A program made the translations under genes and the position numbers. 47,937 nt of DNA from Nocardioides sp. (GTDB lineage: Bacteria; Actinomycetota; Actinomycetes; Propionibacteriales; Nocardioidaceae), in the NCBI RefSeq assembly GCF_029937575.1, contig NZ_JAPYPS010000023.1:1-47937 (forward strand), given 5' to 3'. The notes beneath the pieces are model-generated. The model made no database searches, was not told the DNA's origin, and was given only the letters and a program-made list of their open reading frames with translations. Numbering within the stretch: the first letter of the stretch is position 1; the number at the start of each line of letters is the position of its first letter. Positions 29,518 to 36,074 of this stretch are shown piece by piece.

Positions 29518-30651
29518 CTGACCACCCTCTCGCAGCGACTTCCGGCGGCGGTCCAGACCTCCCTCGCCGGTATCCGTGACCGGGCGGCCGCCTACGCCGG
29601 TCCGGTCGTGGACCTCTCGATCGGCGCTCCGATCGACCCGACCCCCGAGGTCGTACGCCGTGCGCTCGCCGCCGAGGCCGACTCGCCCGGCTACCCGCTG
29701 ACGGTCGGCCGGGCCGACCTGCGTCGGTCCGTCGTGGGGTGGCTGGGTCGGGCCCACGGTGTCGGCGGGCTGCACGACCGGCAGGTGCTGCCCGTCATCG
29801 GCACCAAGGAGCTCATCGGGTCCCTGGCCCTGCACCTGGGACTGGGCGCCGACGACGTCATCGCGCACCCGCGCCTGGCCTACCCGACGTACGCCGTCGG
29901 GGCCGCGTTGGTCGGCGCGATGGCCGTCGAGGCCGACGACGTGGCCGAGCTCGAGGCGCTGGCCGCGGCGGGTCGGACGCCGAGCCTGGTCTGGGTCAAC
30001 TCGCCCAGCAACCCCACGGGCGCGGTGCTGGACGCCGGGGCCCTGCGCGCCATCGTGACGTGGTGCCGCGAGCACGACACGTTGCTGGTCTCCGACGAGT
30101 GCTACCTCGACCTCGGCTGGGAGACCTCGCCGGTGAGCGTGCTCGCGCACGAGATCTGCGGCGGCACCCACGACGGCGTGCTCGCGGTCCACTCGCTCAG
30201 CAAGCGTTCCAACCTGGCCGGCTACCGGTGCGGCTTCGTCACCGGCGACCAGCAGCTGGTCACCGAGCTGGCCAGCGTCCGCCGCAACCTCGGCCTCCAG
30301 CTCCCCGGGCCGCAGCAGGGGGCCGCGATCGCGGCGCTCGGCGACGACGCGCACGTGACCGAGCAGCGCACGCGCTACGCAGCGCGCCGCGACGTCCTGC
30401 GTCCGGCTCTCGAGGCCGCCGGCTTCCGGATCGACCACAGCGAGGCCGGTCTCTACCTGTGGGCCACCCGCGAGGAGCCGGCCGAGCGCAGCGTCGCGGA
30501 GCTCGCCGACCACGGCATCGTCGCGGTCCCCGGCACCGAGTACGGCCTCCACGGGGCAGCGCACGTCCGCTTCGCCCTCACCGCCCCCGACGCTGACATG
30601 GCCCTCGCGGCTCAGCGGCTCCCGACACTTCCCGACAAGGCACTGCGATGA
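29518..30651 (+). CDS. dapC: N-succinyldiaminopimelate aminotransferase (start codon problematic)
   Basis: The PLP-dependent class I/II aminotransferase converts N-succinyl-2-amino-6-ketopimelate to N-succinyl-LL-diaminopimelate in lysine and cell-wall synthesis. Family features are VVDLSIGAPIDPTP, VWVNSPSNPTG and the PLP lysine in HSLSKRSNL (about K229). No ATG, GTG or TTG lies in frame near the family N-terminus (LSQRLP...). The first plausible in-frame codon is CTG at 29518. A GTG at 29507, overlapping the fdxA stop with AGGAA upstream, would be normal for this family but meets TGA after four codons. One base inserted near 29516 would join the two frames. So it is either a CTG start, a real frameshift or a sequence error. 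Coupled to the next gene by ATGA. Confidence 0.85.
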   Translation: MTTLSQRLPAAVQTSLAGIRDRAAAYAGPVVDLSIGAPIDPTPEVVRRALAAEADSPGYPLTVGRADLRRSVVGWLGRAHGVGGLHDRQVLPVIGTKELIGSLALHLGLGADDVIAHPRLAYPTYAVGAALVGAMAVEADDVAELEALAAAGRTPSLVWVNSPSNPTGAVLDAGALRAIVTWCREHDTLLVSDECYLDLGWETSPVSVLAHEICGGTHDGVLAVHSLSKRSNLAGYRCGFVTGDQQLVTELASVRRNLGLQLPGPQQGAAIAALGDDAHVTEQRTRYAARRDVLRPALEAAGFRIDHSEAGLYLWATREEPAERSVAELADHGIVAVPGTEYGLHGAAHVRFALTAPDADMALAAQRLPTLPDKALR

Positions 30652-31523
30652 CTCTGACGTCCGGCTCCACCAGCCCCGGCAACCCGATGGCCCTGCTCGT
30701 GCGGTCCCTGGCCCACCCGAGCACCGACCCGCCGACGCTGGTCTCGCGGGCTCGCGCCGCACTGGAGTGGCAGGGCAGCGACTTCCTCGTCGGGCTCCAG
30801 GGGTACGGCGAGCTGATGGAGACCCTCGAGGTGGCCGCCGACCTCGACGCGCTGGTCCGCCTGGGCGACCCGACCTCGCCTCCGCTGCGCCTGTTGCGTG
30901 CGATCAACGCGTCCGCGACCGGACTCAGGGTCACCCGGATGGCCACGCTTCCCTCGCCCTGGCGCTGGCTGCGCGTGGACGAGAGTGTCGCGGACCTCTC
31001 CGGTGTCGCCCTGCGGCAGCAGGCGTACGCCGACCTGGTCGGCGCGTTGGGCCGGGCCGGGCTGACGTTCCGGGTGCTCGCCGACGACACCCCGGTCGAG
31101 GAGGTCCTCGCCGTGGGCAGGGCGTTGGGGTCGGCCGTCGTCGACCTGGACGAGGTCGACGCAGCGGGGCCCGACGCACAGCCCGTCGCGGGCTACCTCG
31201 ACGACCTCGACCCGCTGACCTATGGCCTGATCTCGCGCGAGGAGCGCGACAGTGCCGGCGAGGTCGACGTCGTGTGGCTGTCGATGCGTGCCCCCCTCGA
31301 GTCGGCCGGCACCCTGATGCAGGCTCTCGAGAAGTTCAGCGCCCTGGGCCTCAACCTGGACTTCCTGCACAGCGACCCGCTCGAGCCCGAGCAGCACGAC
31401 TTCTACCTCGGCTTCCGCTCGGGGGCCGACAACCTCACCGCGCTGCAGACCGCCCTGGCCGAGGTCCACTTCACCAGCCGGGTGCTGGCGTGGTTCCGGA
31501 TCCCGATCGAGCCTGCCCCGTGA
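30648..31523 (+). CDS. unknown protein with ACT-like C-terminus, between dapC and pheA
   Basis: I do not recognise this 291-residue soluble protein as a named family. The last 85 residues (about 203-288) have the beta-alpha-beta-beta-alpha-beta pattern of an ACT domain: DVVWLSMRAPLESAGTLMQA, then LGLNLDFLHSDPL, then FYLGFRSGADNLTALQTAL. ACT domains bind amino acids and regulate aromatic synthesis enzymes. The first 195 residues are mixed alpha/beta with no nucleotide or metal motif. It overlaps dapC (ATGA) and pheA (GTGA), so it is made with them. I infer a regulatory or aromatic-pathway role. Prephenate dehydratase-like motifs are absent. Confidence 0.7.
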   Translation: MTLTSGSTSPGNPMALLVRSLAHPSTDPPTLVSRARAALEWQGSDFLVGLQGYGELMETLEVAADLDALVRLGDPTSPPLRLLRAINASATGLRVTRMATLPSPWRWLRVDESVADLSGVALRQQAYADLVGALGRAGLTFRVLADDTPVEEVLAVGRALGSAVVDLDEVDAAGPDAQPVAGYLDDLDPLTYGLISREERDSAGEVDVVWLSMRAPLESAGTLMQALEKFSALGLNLDFLHSDPLEPEQHDFYLGFRSGADNLTALQTALAEVHFTSRVLAWFRIPIEPAP

Positions 31524-32365
31524 GCCAGGGCGTCGCCTACCTCGGACCGTCGGGGACCTTCACCCACCAGGCGGTCCTCGCCCTCCGCCCGAGCGCCGAC
31601 GCCGCGCCGGTGGCCTCCCAGGCCGAGGCACTCGACGCCGTCGGCGCCGGCACGGCGTCGTACGCCGTCCTGCCGATCGACAACTCGGTCAACGGCGTCG
31701 TCGTGCCCACGCTCGACGCGCTGCTGGAGCGACCCGCCCTGTCGATCGTGGACAGCGTGGTGCTGCCGATCTCCTTCGACGCCTTCACCCGCGATCCCAG
31801 CATCGAGCCCCATGTCGTGGTCAGCCACCCGCACGGGTTGGCGCAGTGCCGCTCCTGGATCGAGTCCCGAGGTCTGGCGACGCGGGAGTCCTCGTCGACC
31901 GCGGCGGCCTGTCGGGACCTCGGCCCCGGCGAGATCGGGATCGGCCCGGCCATCTGCGGCAGCCTCTACGCGCTGCACACCGTGCAGTCGGCCGTGGAGG
32001 ACAACGCGGCCGCCTACACCCAGTTCGCGCTCGTGGCCGCCAGCACCCTGCCCCACGTGTCGGCGGCAGGCGACGGCGACGACGGACTGCTCGTCACGAT
32101 CCTCCCGGACGCCAACGTGCCCGGCATCCTGCGCCGGCTGCTCGAGGTGCTCGAGCAGCGCGGCATCAACATGACCAACCTGGTGACCCGTCCGGTGCCG
32201 GCGACGCCGGGCCTGTTCGTGTTCCTGCTGTTCCTCTCGGGCAGCTTCAGCGCCGACGACGTCACTGCGATGCAGGAGGAGTGGGCCGCGCTGGGCGCGA
32301 CCGCCCGAGCCGTCGGCCGCATCTCCCCCCTGGCCGAGCTCGCCGAGCTGGCGGAGCGTCCCTGA
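31520..32365 (+). CDS. pheA: prephenate dehydratase
   Basis: The 281-residue stand-alone dehydratase makes phenylpyruvate from prephenate. The catalytic domain begins VAYLGPSGTFTHQA (5-18) and includes LPIDNSVNGVVVPTLD (about 52-67) and STAAACRDL with the threonine of the active site. A C-terminal ACT domain (about 190-265, LLVTILPDANVPGILRRLLEV, INMTNLVTRP) is expected to bind phenylalanine for feedback inhibition. The GTG at 31520 overlaps the previous stop. Its own stop overlaps the tyrA ATG by one base. Confidence 0.93.
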   Translation: MSQGVAYLGPSGTFTHQAVLALRPSADAAPVASQAEALDAVGAGTASYAVLPIDNSVNGVVVPTLDALLERPALSIVDSVVLPISFDAFTRDPSIEPHVVVSHPHGLAQCRSWIESRGLATRESSSTAAACRDLGPGEIGIGPAICGSLYALHTVQSAVEDNAAAYTQFALVAASTLPHVSAAGDGDDGLLVTILPDANVPGILRRLLEVLEQRGINMTNLVTRPVPATPGLFVFLLFLSGSFSADDVTAMQEEWAALGATARAVGRISPLAELAELAERP

Positions 32366-33300
32366 TGCTCGACCAGGTGGACGTCGTCGGGGCCGGCCTC
32401 ATCGGCGGCTCGCTCGCCCTGCGACTGGCGGGGCTCGGCCGGAGCGTGCGGGTCGTGGACCCCGATCCCGCCACCCGAGCCAGCGCGCAGGCGGCCGGTC
32501 TCGTGGTGGGCGACGACGTGAGCCCGACGGCCGACCTGGTGGTCATCGCGACCCCGCTCGACACCCTGGCGGAGGTGATGGCCCACGTGGCCGCCGCCGC
32601 TCCCGCGGCGCTGGTGATCGACGTCGGCAGCGTCAAGCAGGCCCCGGCGCTCTCGGCCGAGCGCGCCGGACTCGGCGAGCGCTACGTGGGCGCCCACCCG
32701 ATGGCGGGCACCGAGCACACCGGCTTCGAGCACGCCGACGTCGACCTCCTGGTCGGCGTGACGTGGGCCGTGACCCACGGTGGCGGCACGGCGGAGACCT
32801 CCCGCGTCGTCGACTGGCTGACCACCGACCTGGACGCGACCGTGGTGCTGCTCGGAGCCGCCGAGCACGACAGCGCCGTCGCGCTGGTCAGCCACGGTCC
32901 GCACGCCGTCGCGCACGCCCTGCTGGCCACCGCCGAGGCGGCGGCGACGCCCACCGTCGCCGGACTGCTGGCGGCCGGCAGCTTCCGCGACGGCACCCGC
33001 GTCGCCGGTCGCAACCCCGCGCGCACGTTCAACATGCTCTCGGAGAACGCCGACGCCCTCGGCTCGGTCCTCGACGAGGTGATCGGCGAGCTGGTTGCGC
33101 TGCGCGCGGACCTGGCCGACCCCGAGGCGCTGCGGACCCGCCTCGACCTCGCCGCGGCCGACGACGTCGTACGGCGCCCCGAGCCGGCGTTCGCGGCCTG
33201 CCCGTCGCTGAGGGACGTGGTCGAGGCCGCCCACCGCGACGCGACCGCTGTCGTCGTACGACGGCGCGCCGGGGCGCTCGAGGTGGCAGCGGTCAGCTGA
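32365..33300 (+). CDS. tyrA: prephenate dehydrogenase
   Basis: The 311-residue NAD(P)-dependent enzyme oxidises prephenate (or arogenate) toward tyrosine. The Rossmann motif VVGAGLIGGSLAL is at 7-19, VIDVGSVK is at about 88-95 and the substrate histidine is in AHPMAGTEHTG (about 109-119). SHGPHAVAHAL (about 175-185) supplies the second conserved histidine region. No obvious ACT domain is appended, and length is normal for a monofunctional TyrA. Last gene of the dapC-unknown-pheA-tyrA chain. Overlaps the convergent cell-wall protein gene by eight bases. Confidence 0.92.
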   Translation: MLDQVDVVGAGLIGGSLALRLAGLGRSVRVVDPDPATRASAQAAGLVVGDDVSPTADLVVIATPLDTLAEVMAHVAAAAPAALVIDVGSVKQAPALSAERAGLGERYVGAHPMAGTEHTGFEHADVDLLVGVTWAVTHGGGTAETSRVVDWLTTDLDATVVLLGAAEHDSAVALVSHGPHAVAHALLATAEAAATPTVAGLLAAGSFRDGTRVAGRNPARTFNMLSENADALGSVLDEVIGELVALRADLADPEALRTRLDLAAADDVVRRPEPAFAACPSLRDVVEAAHRDATAVVVRRRAGALEVAAVS

Positions 33301-34270
33301 ACACGTCGACGTGCACGTGGTCGCGGTGCTCCAGGATCGCCTGGTTGGCGCCGCTCGGGGCGCGGTAGTCGCGCCACGCCTCGTCGCGCCCCGCCCGCCA
33401 GATCCGGTCGTCGAAGATCACGGTCTGCACGCCGAGCCGGTCGGCGTGCGCCACGACGTACTGCGCCAGCGCCCAGCCGCGCTGCTGGTTGGCGTCGTTG
33501 ATCGGTCGGAAGAAGACGTCGATGGCACGGCCGTCGTAGTGCGTGGAGCCCTCCATGTGACCCGTGCTGACGCCCGCGGGTGCGAAGCCGCCCAGGGGCA
33601 GGTCGCCGAAGCGCTCCGCGATCGCGGTCCGTACACCGTCGGCGCGCGCCGTCAAGCCGCTCGGCGCGAGCGCGGGGTCGGCCGGTGGGGCGTCGCCGTC
33701 GAGGCGGCAGGCGAAGGCCTCGGGGGAGTTGCCCGTCAGGGCCGAGGCGAGCGCCCGGGCATCCTGCTCGTGGTCGGCGTAGGCGTCGGGGAAGCCCGAT
33801 CGCTGCACCGCCTGCGCGGCCTCGGTGATCGGCAGCGAGCGGTAGTCGGCCACGTCCACGAGTGCGTCGTAGAACGCATTGGTCGAGTAGATCGGGTCCT
33901 GGACCTCCGTCGTCGAGCCCCACCCCTGCGAGGGCCGCTGCTGGAAGAGGCCGAGGGAGTCGCGGTCGCCGTAGTCGAGGTTCTGCAGGTCCGACTCCTG
34001 GTAGGCCGTCGCGAGAGCGATCGAGACCGCGCGGGCCGGCAGCCCGCGTCGCACGCCGATCGCGGCGATGGTCGAGGCGTTCTCGGCCTGCTCGATGCTC
34101 AGCTCGACGCGGTGTCCGTCGACCTCGGCGCTGCACTGCTCGCCGGCGGCGAAAGGGACCTTCAGGTCGCCCATCCCGACGACGACCCCACCCACCACGA
34201 GTGCGGCCGCCCCGAGCAGGACCACGGGCGCGACGAGACGGCTCGCTGCCGACCTCGTCCGCTCCACCAT
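33293..34270 (-). CDS. membrane-anchored cell-wall protein with lysozyme-like and M15-like regions
   Basis: The 325-residue protein has an N-terminal span (about 10-34) and then two outer regions. The first (about 68-165, ALATAYQESDLQNLDYGDRDSLGLFQQRP) has the E-S-x-L...G-L-F-Q pattern of lytic-transglycosylase-like folds. The second (about 215-322) has STHYDGRAIDVFF and ends with HRDHVHVDVF, matching the HxxGxAxD...HxH zinc pattern of M15-type D,D-peptidases. If both are active it could cut glycan and peptide bonds of peptidoglycan. Catalysis is unproven, and similar actinobacterial proteins are annotated only as hypothetical. Convergent with tyrA. Confidence 0.7.
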   Translation of the reverse strand: MVERTRSAASRLVAPVVLLGAAALVVGGVVVGMGDLKVPFAAGEQCSAEVDGHRVELSIEQAENASTIAAIGVRRGLPARAVSIALATAYQESDLQNLDYGDRDSLGLFQQRPSQGWGSTTEVQDPIYSTNAFYDALVDVADYRSLPITEAAQAVQRSGFPDAYADHEQDARALASALTGNSPEAFACRLDGDAPPADPALAPSGLTARADGVRTAIAERFGDLPLGGFAPAGVSTGHMEGSTHYDGRAIDVFFRPINDANQQRGWALAQYVVAHADRLGVQTVIFDDRIWRAGRDEAWRDYRAPSGANQAILEHRDHVHVDVFS

Positions 34271-34316
34271 GGACCCAAGTGTGTCGGGTGGCTGGTCGCC
34301 GCCAGGTCAGGCCGGG

Positions 34317-35255
34317 TCAGTGCGAGTGCAGCGCCTCGTTGAGCGCGACGCCGCTGCCCTTCCACGGCACGGCCTCGATCGCGCCGCTGACGGAGTTGCG
34401 GCGGAAGAGCACGTTGTCGAGGCCTGACAGCTCGAGGGCCTTGATCACCTGGGGCTTGTCGTCGCGGTCGCGGATGGTGACCTTGGTGCCGGCGGTGACG
34501 TAGCAGCCGGCCTCCACGACGCAGTCGTCGCCGAGCGAGATGCCGATGCCCGCGTTGGCACCCAGCAGGCACCGCTCGCCGATCGAGATCGTCTCCTTGC
34601 CGCCGCCCGAGAGGGTGCCCATGATCGAGGCGCCGCCGCCGACGTCGGAGCCGTTGCCGACCACGACCCCGGCCGAGATCCGACCCTCGACCATCGAGGC
34701 GCCGAGCGTGCCGGCGTTGAAGTTGACGAAGCCCTCGTGCATCACGGTGCTGCCCTCGGCGAGGTGGGCGCCGAGGCGCACGCGGTCGGCGTCGCCGATG
34801 CGGACCCCGGTGGGTGCGACGTAGTCGACCATCCGGGGGAACTTGTCGATGCCGTAGACGACGACGTGCTGTCCGGCAGCCTTGAGGCGCGCGCGGGTCA
34901 GCTCGAAACTAGCCACCGGGCAGGGCCCGGCCGAGGTCCACACGACGTTGGTGAGCAACCCGAAGACGCCCTCCATCGACATGCCGTGGGGCACGACGAG
35001 GCGGTGTGAGAGCAGGTGGAGCCGCAGCCAGACCTCCTCGGTCGTGCTCGGGGCCGCGGAGAGGTCGGCGATCTCGACCAGGCGCACCTCGCGGGTCACC
35101 TGGCGTACGTCGTCCGGCGTCGCGAGCGCCGTCAGGTCGCTCGGGGCATCCGCGGGGGAGCCGCCGAGCACGGGCTCGGGGAACCAGGCGTCGAGCACGG
35201 CCCCGTCGGCGTCGAGGGTGAGCAGGGCGTGGCCGGAGGCAGCAGGAGTCGTCAC
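34317..35255 (-). CDS. dapD: 2,3,4,5-tetrahydropyridine-2,6-dicarboxylate N-succinyltransferase
   Basis: The 312-residue acyltransferase adds succinyl from succinyl-CoA in diaminopimelate/lysine synthesis. The C-terminal left-handed beta-helix with hexapeptide repeats runs over about 150-290 (GDADRVRLGAHLAEGSTVMHEGFV, VVGNGSDVGGGASIMG, CLLGANAGIGI). This is the actinobacterial-type DapD, with its own N-terminal alpha/beta domain. GTG 35255 fits the family start and lies nine bases from the minus-strand -10 TAGGCT (35269 to 35264). dapC and dapE lie within 12 kb but in separate transcription units. Confidence 0.93.
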   Translation of the reverse strand: MTTPAASGHALLTLDADGAVLDAWFPEPVLGGSPADAPSDLTALATPDDVRQVTREVRLVEIADLSAAPSTTEEVWLRLHLLSHRLVVPHGMSMEGVFGLLTNVVWTSAGPCPVASFELTRARLKAAGQHVVVYGIDKFPRMVDYVAPTGVRIGDADRVRLGAHLAEGSTVMHEGFVNFNAGTLGASMVEGRISAGVVVGNGSDVGGGASIMGTLSGGGKETISIGERCLLGANAGIGISLGDDCVVEAGCYVTAGTKVTIRDRDDKPQVIKALELSGLDNVLFRRNSVSGAIEAVPWKGSGVALNEALHSH

Positions 35256-35266
35256 GGTCGACCAGC

Positions 35267-35752
35267 CTAGGAGAGGCTCGGCTCGCGTCGGCGGGCCGTC
35301 CGTCTGCGGGTGGCGATGGCGACGCCGGCCACCGCGATCACCAGGCCCAGCAGCTCGCGCACGTCGAGGGTGTCTCCCAGGACGAGGAAGGCGAGCACCG
35401 CCGTGACGGGGGGCATCAGGAAGAAGACGCTGGAGGAGGCGCCGGCGCCGCCGCGGCGCACCAGCACACCGAGCAGCAGCAGCCCGATCACCGAGTTGAC
35501 CGCTGCCAGGTAGACGAGGGCGGCCAGGCCCTTGCCGGGCTCGCTGACCGCGTCGGTGCCGTCGACGAGCAGCGCGAGCACCGCCAGCGGCGGGATCGAG
35601 GCGGTGAACTGCACCGTCGCCGACCACCACGGGTCGACGCCGCTCGGGACCCAGCGCTGGCCCATCGTGCCGAGGCTGAGCGCGAGCATGCTGAGCAGAC
35701 CGAGGGTCACCCCGAAGGCGCCGCCGGCCTCGTCGATGTCCGGACCGAGCAC
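35267..35752 (-). pseudogene. 5'-truncated EamA/DMT-family transporter
   Basis: Only the second half of a ten-helix drug/metabolite transporter is present: about 161 codons from a GTG at 35752. They encode the end of repeat one (VLVLGPDIDEAGG) and five spans of the second EamA repeat (VTLGLLSMLALSLG, LAALVYLAAVNSVIGLLLLG, SSSVFFLMPPVTAVLAFLVLGD). A functional member needs about 290 residues. Upstream in the same frame the residues (PPPRRSRG, ASWTATSTGG) are low complexity and not membrane-like, so the first half is gone. The break lies just before the ileS promoter and T-box. A half-size dimerising protein is possible but unusual. Confidence 0.7.
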
Positions 35753-35861
35753 GAGGACGACCCCACGGGAACGACGCGGAGGAGGTCCTCCGGTCGACGT
35801 CGCGGTCCATGACGCCACACTCGCACGCGAATCCGATTGGTCCGGCACCGCCGGGTCGCCG

Positions 35862-35867
35862 TACGCT
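35862..35867 (+). promoter_or_regulatory. -10 box (TACGCT) of ileS
   Basis: TACGCT lies seven bases before the predicted T-box transcript start near 35874. A weak TTGGTC at 35837-35842 may be the -35, with a 19-base spacer. Confidence 0.4.
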
Positions 35868-35873
35868 GGAGGC

Positions 35874-36074
35874 ACAGGCGTCTGAGCCGTCATCAGCGGC
35901 GAGCCTCCGGAAGAACGGCCCGCCGGCACCGGGGCCCAGTAGAACCGGACGGGTAGGCCCGTCACAGCCGTGAACGAGTGGCTCCGCAGCATCGGGAGCA
36001 ATCGAGGTGGTACCGCGGTTCCCGTCCAGGAGTCGTCCTCGTCGTGAAGCACCCGACGAGACGCAGGAGCCCCG
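35874..36074 (+). ncRNA. T-box riboswitch leader of ileS, ultrashort stem I, translational class
   Basis: The conserved T-box AGGTGGTACCGCGG is at 36005-36018. Within it, TGGT (36008-36011) can pair with the uncharged NCCA end of a tRNA carrying discriminator A. Stem I is only a hairpin: GCCG (35886-35889) and CGGC (35897-35900) close a seven-base loop TCATCAG holding the AUC isoleucine codon at 35892-35894. Outer pairs AGGC (35876-35879)/GCCT (35903-35906) flank opposed GA dinucleotides like a kink-turn. CGGGA (35993-35997) pairs with TCCCG (36020-36024) to form the antisequestrator. A hairpin, CTCGTCG (36038-36044)/CGACGAG (36054-36060), precedes the ribosome site AGGAG (36065-36069). No T-run is present, so control is by translation, as known for actinobacterial ileS T-boxes. 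Confidence 0.88.

Noticed and set aside
36004..36074. Rho-independent terminator downstream of the T-box
   Set aside because: The hairpin next to the ribosome site has no following T-run and directly abuts AGGAG, so translational control fits better.
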